From contig NZ_BDCD01000055.1 of assembly GCF_001613325.1 (NCBI RefSeq), positions 1 through 37,792 on the forward strand: a stretch of DNA of 37,792 nucleotides. The letters are read 5' to 3'. The position numbers and the translations under genes are program-made. Of this stretch, positions 1-7,201 are shown one piece after another. The notes beneath the pieces are model-generated. The model made no database searches. It saw only the letters and a list, made by a program, of their open reading frames with translations, and had not been told where the DNA came from. How positions within the stretch are numbered: the stretch's first letter is position 1; each line of letters begins with the position of its first letter. This DNA is from Nocardia yamanashiensis NBRC 100130. Its GTDB lineage: Bacteria; Actinomycetota; Actinomycetes; Mycobacteriales; Mycobacteriaceae.

Positions 1-876
1 GCCGCCGACCAGTCCGAACACGGTGAGCCGGGAGTTGGTGCGCACCAGGTCGATTCCCGGTGGCAGCACCCTCGGGGTGACCGCGCTCTTGAGCACCGAG
101 AACGACTTGCTCATGATCATCATGCAGAGCGCGAGCGGATACAGCGCCCAGTTGTCGATATTGAAGATGAGCAGCAGCGCGACGAAGACGCGTATGCCGA
201 AGGAACCCGCCAGGGCGATCCGGCGGCCGCGCTGTAGTCGATCCAGCATCGGGCCGATGAACGGGGCGATCACCGCGAACGGGGCGATGGTGATCAGCAG
301 GTACAGCGCCACCTTGGTCTTGGATTCGGCCGTGGCGCTGGCGAAGAACAGCGTGTTCGCCAGGGCGACCGCCACCGCGGCGTCCGTCGCGAAGTTCGCC
401 ATGGTGGCGTAAACCAGTGCGGTGAGGCCGGATTCCTCCGCGCCGTCCGCCTTGGCCGCGCGTTTGAAGGTGGCGAAACCGCGCTCGGTGAGTTCGATGC
501 TGCGGCGCGCGGCGACCCGCGTGACGGTCAGCTTGCGCGGCGGCTTGTGCAAACCCGCCGTCTCGTCCTCGGGAACCTGGGCCTGCTCCATCGGCCGGGT
601 GGCGTCGGGACGCTGCGGTTCGCCCGGCGTTTGCGGCGGGGGTGCCGGTGGCTGCCGCGGGGGCTGCGGGTCCGATTGCTTGCCGTACGGCCGGGTCGGC
701 GTGCGGTGTGCCAGGAAATCGGGCACCTCGGGTTCGCCCGGGCGGCGCGCCGGCGGGCGCTGCGCGGGGGTATTCGCAGGTGGATAACGGTCGAAACCCG
801 GATGCCGTTCGATGAGTGGAGTCTCCTCGTCACCCCACCGACCGGAATCGGCACCTGGTTCACGGGGAGCAGTCAC
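1..876 (-). CDS. MFS transporter, C-terminus beyond window
   Basis: The first 292 codons of a major facilitator superfamily transporter are present; the rest lies before the window. The GTG start at 874-876 opens a roughly 125-residue cytoplasmic N-terminus rich in proline, arginine and glutamine, containing the stretch VPDFLAHRTPTRPYGKQ. Hydrophobic segments follow, including ALYLLITIAPFAVIAPFIGP, then an MFS-like loop with PMLDRLQRGRRIAL. The long hydrophilic N-terminus and the nearby DUF3027 gene resemble the M. tuberculosis Rv0876c-Rv0877 arrangement, from memory. The gene lies 68 bp downstream of the cyclotransferase gene on the same strand, so the two may be co-transcribed. The substrate cannot be read from the sequence. 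Confidence 0.8.
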   Translation of the reverse strand, partial: MTAPREPGADSGRWGDEETPLIERHPGFDRYPPANTPAQRPPARRPGEPEVPDFLAHRTPTRPYGKQSDPQPPRQPPAPPPQTPGEPQRPDATRPMEQAQVPEDETAGLHKPPRKLTVTRVAARRSIELTERGFATFKRAAKADGAEESGLTALVYATMANFATDAAVAVALANTLFFASATAESKTKVALYLLITIAPFAVIAPFIGPMLDRLQRGRRIALAGSFGIRVFVALLLIFNIDNWALYPLALCMMIMSKSFSVLKSAVTPRVLPPGIDLVRTNSRLTVFGLVGG

Positions 877-944
877 GTACCCAATTCTTGCAGTGTCGCC
901 CAGCGGGGGCTGCACGACGGCTGGTTATGACCGCCACAATTCGC

Positions 945-1742
945 TCAATTGGGTACGAAACGGACCTCGTAGCTCGTCGGCCACTTTTTTCCGGTGAGGA
1001 GAAACCGGTCGGTACCCGGGAGGTGGGCGATGCCGTTGAGGACGTCGGTATCGGGCGTGCGGGCCTTGCTGGGGAGTAGCCCGGAGGCGTCGATGGCCGC
1101 GCGCACATCGCCCGTATCCGGATCGATCTGCAGGATGGTGTCGCTCGGCCAGGCATTGGCGTAGACGGAACCGTCCGGGGCGCAATCGAGTTCGTTTAGC
1201 CTCGCGTTCTTGCGTGTGGTGAGAGTCACTTCCCCCGTGATCGCGAAGGTCTCCGGATCGCGGAAGGTGAGCGTGCTCGTGCCATTGCTCATGACGACGC
1301 GCCCGGCCCGCGTGCACAGCCCCCAGCCCTCGCCGTCGTAGCTGGTGCGACGCAGTTCGGCCAGCGTCCCGGGGTCCCGCGCGATGGCGATCCCCTCGCG
1401 ATAGGTGAGCTGCCAGAGCACATTTCCGGCCCTGGTGATGCCCTCGCCGAACAGCGGATTCGGCAGATCCGCCCGCGCCAGCTCGTTCCCGCCGGTCAGC
1501 GTGGTCGCGCGGACGAAGGATTGCCCTGGCAGGCCGGTGCTTTCGTAGAGCACGTCCCCGTCCACCTCCAGCCCCTCGGTGAAAGCCGCTGTGTCGTGCG
1601 GGCGTGTCGCCACCACCTCGACACGCAGGCGCGGGGTGTCGTCGGTTTCCCGGCCACAGGCGGAACTCGCCCCGCCCAGCCCCACGACCGTGGACAGCAC
1701 GATCATGACGCTTACTACCGGTGCACGCCGTTTGCACTCCAT
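945..1742 (-). CDS. Glutaminyl-peptide cyclotransferase, exported
   Basis: A 265-residue protein of the plant/bacterial type glutamine cyclotransferase family, a five-bladed beta-propeller that converts N-terminal glutamine of peptides to pyroglutamate. Family hallmarks visible are AFTEGLEVDGDVLYESTG near residues 50-70, repeated blades each holding a short Y/W-rich strand, NELDCAPDGSVYANAW, and the C-terminal GTDRFLLTGKKWP. Residues 1-28 form a signal peptide. A cysteine at about residue 29 in GGASSACGR could make it a lipoprotein, but the lipobox is poor. The ATG at 1742 has no Shine-Dalgarno sequence; a TACATT box ends 7 nt upstream, suggesting a leaderless transcript. Its start is only 17 bp from the divergent DUF3027 start. 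Confidence 0.85.
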   Translation of the reverse strand: MECKRRAPVVSVMIVLSTVVGLGGASSACGRETDDTPRLRVEVVATRPHDTAAFTEGLEVDGDVLYESTGLPGQSFVRATTLTGGNELARADLPNPLFGEGITRAGNVLWQLTYREGIAIARDPGTLAELRRTSYDGEGWGLCTRAGRVVMSNGTSTLTFRDPETFAITGEVTLTTRKNARLNELDCAPDGSVYANAWPSDTILQIDPDTGDVRAAIDASGLLPSKARTPDTDVLNGIAHLPGTDRFLLTGKKWPTSYEVRFVPN

Positions 1743-1749
1743 ACGGCAA

Positions 1750-1755
1750 AATGTA
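1750..1755 (-). promoter_or_regulatory. Putative -10 box TACATT for the cyclotransferase gene
   Basis: On the minus strand TACATT is followed by exactly 7 nt and then the ATG at 1742, with no Shine-Dalgarno sequence. This spacing places the transcription start on or next to the start codon, as in mycobacterial leaderless genes. Confidence 0.45.
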
Positions 1756-1759
1756 GGGC

Positions 1760-3022
1760 GTGAGCGCGGTTGGAGTTTCGGAGTCCGTTGTACGGCCGAT
1801 CCTGGCGGAGGCGGTCGACCTGGCTCGCCGTGCGCTCCTGGAGTTGGAGCCCGTCGGCGTCGGCGCCCATCTGGGCGTGACCGCCGAGGACGAGTCCTCG
1901 GCCACCCATCACTTCGAGGCCACGCTGCCCGGCTATCGCGGCTGGCAGTGGGCGGTCGTGGTGGCGGCCCCGCCGGAAGCGGGCCATGCCACGGTGAGCG
2001 AATCGGCGCTGCTGCCCGGCCCCGACGCGCTCGTCGCCCCCGACTTCATTCCGTGGGATCAGCGCGTGCGCCCCGGCGACCTGTCGCCCGGCGACCTGCT
2101 CGCCACCCCCGCGGACGATCCGCGCCTGCTGCCCGGCTATCTGCTCTCCGGCGATCCCGTCGTCGACGAGGTGGCCCTGGAACTCGGCCTCGGCCGTCCG
2201 CGCGTGCTCTCCCGCGAAGGCCGTGAGGAAGCCGCCGATCGCTGGTTCTCCGAATACGGCCCCGACACCGACATGGCCCGGGCCGCCCCCGGCACCTGCG
2301 GCGTCTGCGGTTTCTTCGTCCCGCTCGCCGGTTCCTTCCGCTCCGCCTTCGGCGTCTGCGCCAATGCCATGGGCGCCGACGGCCACGTGGTGCACATGAA
2401 CTACGGCTGCGGCGCCCACTCCGACGTCGAGGTCCCCTCCGGCCAGGGCTCCCCCCTGTACGAGGCCTACGACGACGCCGCGGTGGAAATCGTTCCCGCC
2501 GAAGAACTCCGCAAGCCCGAACCGGACCCCCTCCCCACCGAACCGGCCGATGCCGCTCTCTCGGTAGCCGATTCGGTCCTCACCATCGAATCCCTGGCCG
2601 CCGCCGCGGCAGCCGCCGAAACCGCCTCGGACTACGCCGATGCCGTCGCGGAAATCGCCGCGGCCGACGCAGTCGTCCTGACGGCGGCCGTCGCGGACAC
2701 GGCAGCCGATGCCGGTGCGGTGACGGAAGCGACCGAAACCACTGCAGCCGATACGACTGCGGCTGAAACCGCTGCGGCCGATACGAATGCGGCTGACACG
2801 AATGCGGTGACGGCTGTCGTAGTGGAAGCCGCGGACGTGGCGCCGGACACCGAACCCGACATCGTCGAGATCGTCGCCGACACCGACACCGGCGCGGTGA
2901 CCTTGTTCGATACCGCCGATCCGGACGCCAGGTACGACGACGCCTGGGCGGTCACCGCCGTAAAGGTAGAGCCGGAAACCGGCCCCGAACCTTCGGACGA
3001 TTCCGGCATTTCGGGGCAGTAG
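1760..3022 (+). CDS. DUF3027 family protein with acidic alanine/threonine-rich tail
   Basis: A 420-residue protein. Residues 1-250 match the actinobacterial DUF3027 family (Rv0877-like, about 260 residues from memory): PRDP-like loops, PDFIPWDQRVRPGDLSPGDL, then a cysteine-rich block with CGVCGFF, GVCANAMGADGHVVHMNYGCGAHS near residues 180-225 that could bind zinc. The family function is unknown. From about residue 250 the protein has an extra low-complexity tail rich in Ala, Asp, Glu and Thr, including four near-identical five-residue units (for example ADTNA) encoded by 15-bp repeats. GTG at 1760 is the only plausible start, because an in-frame stop lies just upstream. It is followed 88 bp later by the GHKL ATPase gene on the same strand, so a functional link is possible. 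Confidence 0.8.
   Translation: MSAVGVSESVVRPILAEAVDLARRALLELEPVGVGAHLGVTAEDESSATHHFEATLPGYRGWQWAVVVAAPPEAGHATVSESALLPGPDALVAPDFIPWDQRVRPGDLSPGDLLATPADDPRLLPGYLLSGDPVVDEVALELGLGRPRVLSREGREEAADRWFSEYGPDTDMARAAPGTCGVCGFFVPLAGSFRSAFGVCANAMGADGHVVHMNYGCGAHSDVEVPSGQGSPLYEAYDDAAVEIVPAEELRKPEPDPLPTEPADAALSVADSVLTIESLAAAAAAAETASDYADAVAEIAAADAVVLTAAVADTAADAGAVTEATETTAADTTAAETAAADTNAADTNAVTAVVVEAADVAPDTEPDIVEIVADTDTGAVTLFDTADPDARYDDAWAVTAVKVEPETGPEPSDDSGISGQ
2744..2803 (+). repeat. Four 15-bp tandem repeats inside the DUF3027 gene
   Basis: Units begin at 2744, 2759, 2774 and 2789, each close to GCGGCYGAYACGAAT, and encode ADTTA, AETAA, ADTNA and ADTNA in frame. The flanking sequence is similar but degenerate, so the array has probably expanded by slippage or unequal recombination. 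Confidence 0.8.
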
Positions 3023-3110
3023 CAGCGCGTCACTCCATCCCCGGTACGGTCAGATGTTTTCTGGCGGAGCCGCGGCAATTCGCCGCGCGGCGGGAAGGGT
3101 GTGAGAGCCG

Positions 3111-6100
3111 GTGACGGTCGAGGTCGGGGATCCGTTCGGGACGGCGGGGTTGCGAGCCGGAGTGCTGGCGGCTTGGCGGGATTCGCCGACTCGGCTGCGG
3201 GAGGATGCGGCCACCGAGGCCGATCTGGTGCGGGCGGGGTATCGGGATCGGGTGCTGACCGAGCTGGCGCAGAATGCGGCCGATGCCGCTGCCAAGGCCG
3301 GCGTGGCCGGACGGGTCGCGGTGTGGCTGGAGGGTGATCTGCTGCATGTGGCCAATACCGGTGTGCCGCTGGATGTTTCGGGTGTGCACGCGCTGACCGC
3401 GCTGCGGGCCTCGGCGAAGAGCAGCGGGGACGCCTCGGTGGGCCGGTTCGGTGTGGGATTCACCGCGGTGCTGAGCGTCGCTGATGCGGCCGAATTCCGT
3501 TCCAGCGGTGGCTCGGTGCGGTTCTCGCGGGCCGATACTCTCGCCGAGCTGACCGCGCAAGGGATCGGGATCCCGGACGGCCCGGAGGAATTCGTGGCGC
3601 CCGCCCTGCGACTGGTGTGGCCGGCCGAGGCGAAACCGGCGGCCGGGTTCGACAGCGAGATCGTGCTGCGGCTGCGCGCCGACGTGGATGCCGTCGCGCT
3701 GCTCGCGGGCATGCGCGCCGAAGCGGTGGATCTGCTGCTGGAATTGCCCGCGCTGCAGGAGATCCTGGTCGGCGACGACGAGATCTCCAGTGTGGTCGAG
3801 GATCTCGCGGACGGTCTGCAGCAGGTGCGGATCTGCGGCGCGGACGACGACGAACAGGTGTGGTGGCAGTACCGCACCCCCCGTGCCCGGTGGCTGCTCC
3901 CGATCCGCGACGGCCGCCCCGTACCGGCCCGCCCGGACGTGCTGCGCGCCCCGACCCGCTCCGACGAGGAACTCTCCCTCCCCGCGCTGCTCATCGCCGA
4001 TATCGCCATGCAACCGGACCGCCGCCGCCTGCTCCCCGGCGCGCACGTGGCCGAACTCGCCTCCGGCTACGCCGATTTCGCCCGCGCCCTGCCACCCCGC
4101 GACCGCCTCGTCCTCGTCCCACTACCCGCCTTCGCCCGCAGCGAGGCCGACAGCCTGCTCCGCGAAGCCCTCATCACCGAACTCCGCGAACACGAATGGC
4201 TGCCCGTCCTCGGCGGCACCACCGACCTCTCGCCCGCACCCGCCCCGGAACTCGAAACACCGGCTGCGGCAGCGGTTTCGGAATCCCTCGGGGCCCAGCG
4301 AACTGCGGCCGCGCCAGCGGGGACCGGTGCCGGCGGTGGGATCGCGGACCCCGACACCGCGCCCGCCGGGGGCGACTCCGAGTCCGCCGAGGCCGCCGCC
4401 AGTGGCGGTGGGGCTAGGGCTGCGCGCGGTGTGGCCGCCGATCAGCTCGGATTTCCATTGGCGGGCGATCAGTTCGAGCTCTTCGCGGCCGATCCGGTGC
4501 CGGCGGTTTCTGTGGCCGATGATGCAGGGCGTGAGGACGTTTCGTCGGGCGGGTCGGTAGATGAGGCCGCGGGGGCGCGGGTGGAGTTGCCGCCGTTCGA
4601 GGTAACGGTGGGTGCGACGGTGCCAGTGGGGGAGCCGGTGGTCATTCGGGAGGGGGTGGCCTCGCCGCGGCGGGCGAGCGTGTTCACCGGGGCTACGGTG
4701 GAATTGGCGCCGTTGCTGGCGGAAATGGTTGGGCCGGTGGTTATTCCGGAGCTGTCGACGCGGGCTTACGCGGATGCGCTGGCTGTGCTGGATGTGCATC
4801 GGATCGGGCTGGCGCGGATCGCGGAGTTGTCAGGGGCTGTCGAACGGGAACCGCAGTGGTTCTATTCGCTGTACGACGCCTTGGACGTGTTCGCGGGGGA
4901 TCCGCTGTCGGTGGAGGAGCTGGGTGCGCTGTCGGTGCCGCTGACGGACGGGCGGATGGTGACCGGTCCGCGCACCGTCGTGCTGGACGATCAGCTGGAG
5001 ACGGCGATTCCGGTGCATTGGGCACGCCTGGTGCATCCCGAGGCTGCGCACGAGCTGCTGGGGCGGCTCGGGGCGAAAACGGCCACGCCGGAGGATCTGC
5101 TGAGTGATCCGGCGCTGCAGGCGATCCTGGAGGACGATCCGGGCGACCCGGATACCGTGGAGGCGGTGCTCGGCCTGGCGCGGCACGCCAATACTGTGCC
5201 GGGTGTGCTGCCGACTTGGCTCGGCCTGCTCGAATTGCCGGACGCCACCGGCGAATTCGGTCCGGCGGACGAGCTGCTGCTGCCGGACGCGCCGCTGGCC
5301 CGCGTACTGGTGCACGATTCCCCGTTCAGCGTGCTGGGACCGGAGACGGTGGAGCGGTACGGCGCGGAAGCGTTGCGCGCCATCGGCGTCGGCTGGAGCT
5401 TCACACTGGTCACCGAGGAGGACCCGACCGGCCCGGACCATCACCTCGACGACGAGGAAGCCTGGTGGGACACCCTGGACGAGGATCCGCGCGAACTCGT
5501 CGCGGTACGCGATCTGGACCTGGTGGACGAGGCCGAATGGCCGGAAGCCCTGCGACTGCTGCTCGACGACCAGACCACCCGCGCGCTGCTGGCCGACCGC
5601 GACGGCTACACCGCGTGGTGGCTGCGCCAGCACGCACAGATCGACGGCATTCCGCTGGGCCTCATACGGCATCCGGACGACGCCCAGTTCGCGGGCCTGC
5701 TGCCGCAACTGCCGGGCTTCCCCGCACTGGACCTGACCGTCCTGCGCGGCGTGCTGGCCGCCCCCGAGGTGATGACCCCGGTCCTGGCCGAGGAACTTCT
5801 CGACGCGCTCGCCGATCCGGCGAGAATGCCGGTCCCGGAATCGATTTCACAGACCTACCGGCTGCTCGCGGAGGCCTTCGAAGCGGACCGCCTGGACCTG
5901 GAGGACCTGGCCGTCCCCGAGCATGTGCGCGCCCTGTCCGGCGCGGTCATCGAGGCCGCCGACGCCCTGGTGCTGGACCGCCCCTGGTTCGGCCCGGCGC
6001 TGCCCGCCGACCGCCTGGTGGTCGGCGATATCGCCTCCGCCGCCGCACTTTCCGACCTGCTCAACCTGCCGCTGGCCTCGGAAGCGGTGACCGCCGAGGT

Positions 6101-6308
6101 GGTGAGCGAAGGCCGGCCCACCACCTGGGCCGCCGATCCGCTCGGCGTGCTGCTGCGCCTGCAGTTCGACTTGCCCGCTCCCATGGGCGAACTGGTGATC
6201 CACGACGATCTCCGCGTCCAGCTGTCCGGCGCCGTCGAAGACACCGTGGCCGTCACTTGGTGGGAGGACGGCGACACCACGCACGTGCAGTTCGGCCCGC
6301 GTCCCTAA
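3111..6308 (+). CDS. Sacsin/Hsp90-type GHKL ATPase, large protein
   Basis: A 1065-residue protein with an N-terminal GHKL ATPase fold like that of sacsin and Hsp90. The N-box ELAQNAADAA has the Hsp90-like catalytic Glu at 51 and the Mg-binding Asn at 55. NTG at 82-84 stands where Hsp90 has the DxGxG box, and GRFGVGFTAV (111-120) is the lid/G2 region. A Gly/Ala/Pro-rich linker spans about residues 378-450, and the remaining 600 residues are acidic, repeat-poor and unrecognised. Such genes are often annotated as molecular chaperone Hsp90, but the middle and C-terminal Hsp90 domains are not visible. The start is GTG at 3111; the preceding GGGAAGGG could be the ribosome site. It sits downstream of DUF3027 and converges on the TetR gene. 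No membrane segment or signal peptide is apparent. Confidence 0.75.
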   Translation: MTVEVGDPFGTAGLRAGVLAAWRDSPTRLREDAATEADLVRAGYRDRVLTELAQNAADAAAKAGVAGRVAVWLEGDLLHVANTGVPLDVSGVHALTALRASAKSSGDASVGRFGVGFTAVLSVADAAEFRSSGGSVRFSRADTLAELTAQGIGIPDGPEEFVAPALRLVWPAEAKPAAGFDSEIVLRLRADVDAVALLAGMRAEAVDLLLELPALQEILVGDDEISSVVEDLADGLQQVRICGADDDEQVWWQYRTPRARWLLPIRDGRPVPARPDVLRAPTRSDEELSLPALLIADIAMQPDRRRLLPGAHVAELASGYADFARALPPRDRLVLVPLPAFARSEADSLLREALITELREHEWLPVLGGTTDLSPAPAPELETPAAAAVSESLGAQRTAAAPAGTGAGGGIADPDTAPAGGDSESAEAAASGGGARAARGVAADQLGFPLAGDQFELFAADPVPAVSVADDAGREDVSSGGSVDEAAGARVELPPFEVTVGATVPVGEPVVIREGVASPRRASVFTGATVELAPLLAEMVGPVVIPELSTRAYADALAVLDVHRIGLARIAELSGAVEREPQWFYSLYDALDVFAGDPLSVEELGALSVPLTDGRMVTGPRTVVLDDQLETAIPVHWARLVHPEAAHELLGRLGAKTATPEDLLSDPALQAILEDDPGDPDTVEAVLGLARHANTVPGVLPTWLGLLELPDATGEFGPADELLLPDAPLARVLVHDSPFSVLGPETVERYGAEALRAIGVGWSFTLVTEEDPTGPDHHLDDEEAWWDTLDEDPRELVAVRDLDLVDEAEWPEALRLLLDDQTTRALLADRDGYTAWWLRQHAQIDGIPLGLIRHPDDAQFAGLLPQLPGFPALDLTVLRGVLAAPEVMTPVLAEELLDALADPARMPVPESISQTYRLLAEAFEADRLDLEDLAVPEHVRALSGAVIEAADALVLDRPWFGPALPADRLVVGDIASAAALSDLLNLPLASEAVTAEVVSEGRPTTWAADPLGVLLRLQFDLPAPMGELVIHDDLRVQLSGAVEDTVAVTWWEDGDTTHVQFGPRP

Positions 6309-6314
6309 CCGCCC

Positions 6315-6356
6315 GGCCGGGAACCGGTCGCGCCTGGCGCGCACCCGTTCCCGGCC
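6315..6356. terminator. Hairpin downstream of the GHKL ATPase gene
   Basis: GGCCGGGAAC at 6315-6324 pairs with GTTCCCGGCC at 6347-6356 (10 bp). It sits 7 bp after the ATPase stop. There is no T-tract, so termination is inferred from position and stem strength. Confidence 0.45.
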
Positions 6357-6390
6357 GCGCACCCGGATCGCCTCGCCCGGCCGCGAACGA

Positions 6391-6424
6391 CCGCGCCCGC
6401 CGCACAATCGTGCGGCGGGCGCGG
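6391..6424. terminator. Strong 15-bp hairpin between convergent genes
   Basis: CCGCGCCCGCCGCAC at 6391-6405 and its perfect reverse complement at 6410-6424 flank the loop AATC. It lies between the convergent ATPase and TetR genes and could stop transcription in both directions, although no U-tract follows on either strand. Confidence 0.6.
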
Positions 6425-6447
6425 ATCACGTTGGGGTGGATGGGATT

Positions 6448-7074
6448 TCAGGCCGAATGCGAGACGATCATCCCGGCTAGGACGTCCAGCTGTTCGCGCA
6501 CCGCGGCGCTGTCGTTGTCGACCAGCCACCGCAGCACGATCCCGTCGATGGCAGCCAGCATGAACCGGCTGAGCGTGGCGACGGAAACTGTCCACTGGGT
6601 GCCGGTGGCTTCGCGTGCGTGCTCGATGATGTCCGCGACCGTGGAGTCGTTGAACGTGTACTGCTCACGCGCGATTGCGAGTTTTGCCGGAGTTTGTTCA
6701 CCTTCGCGGAGTGCGTAGGTGGTGGTTTCATAGGTGAGTAGTTGACGTTCGGGAGTGGCTTCGATGTTGAGCCACATGAGTTCCAGTCCAGCGCGCACCA
6801 ATTTCTGAAGCGCTTCTTTTCCGGTTCCGACGTCTTGCCATACCGCTTCGTTGGCATCGACGGAATCTCGCAATTCCATCGAGAGGGCCTTGACCAGCTC
6901 TGTCATGAGTTGGTCCTTGTTTTCGAAACAGTAATGAACCACACCCAGGGAAACACCGGCAGCTTGCGCGACATCGCGCGTGGTAACTCCTGCCACGCCC
7001 TTTTTTTCGGCAAGGCCGATGGCTGCCTCGATAAGGTGGGCCCGTCGTTCTTCGACGCTCAATCGGGAGGACAC
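6448..7074 (-). CDS. TetR family regulator, BetI-like
   Basis: A 208-residue TetR-type repressor. The N-terminal helix-turn-helix is clear: RRAHLIEAAIGLAEKKGVAG, then TTRDVAQAAGVSLGVVHYCF ending in FENKDQLM (residues 10-58). The C-terminal ligand domain resembles the BetI/TetR_C_6 type. The gene is divergent from the ceramidase gene across 127 bp that hold a perfect 16-bp palindrome, so it probably represses that gene and itself. Base composition differs from its surroundings: the 60-base lines at 6841 and 6901 hold 34 and 29 G/C, well below most of the window, which hints at separate ancestry. The start is GTG at 7074; TTAACT 7 nt upstream may be a leaderless -10 box. Confidence 0.88.
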   Translation of the reverse strand: MSSRLSVEERRAHLIEAAIGLAEKKGVAGVTTRDVAQAAGVSLGVVHYCFENKDQLMTELVKALSMELRDSVDANEAVWQDVGTGKEALQKLVRAGLELMWLNIEATPERQLLTYETTTYALREGEQTPAKLAIAREQYTFNDSTVADIIEHAREATGTQWTVSVATLSRFMLAAIDGIVLRWLVDNDSAAVREQLDVLAGMIVSHSA

Positions 7075-7146
7075 TCCGCAGAGTTAAGCGTCCATTGCGC
7101 GTGCAGTCAATTCGCACGGTCGGAAAGTTCGCTCATCAAGTCTGGT

Positions 7147-7162
7147 CTGGACGAACGTCCAG
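7147..7162. promoter_or_regulatory. Perfect 16-bp palindrome, candidate TetR operator
   Basis: CTGGACGAACGTCCAG consists of two 7-bp arms around AA, with symmetric CG steps typical of TetR-family operators. It lies 39 bp before the ceramidase start and 72 bp before the TetR start, suitably placed to control both divergent promoters. Confidence 0.65.
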
Positions 7163-7201
7163 TTCTGTGGTTCGCTGCTCCACAACAGAAGAGAGGCTCG
7201 A

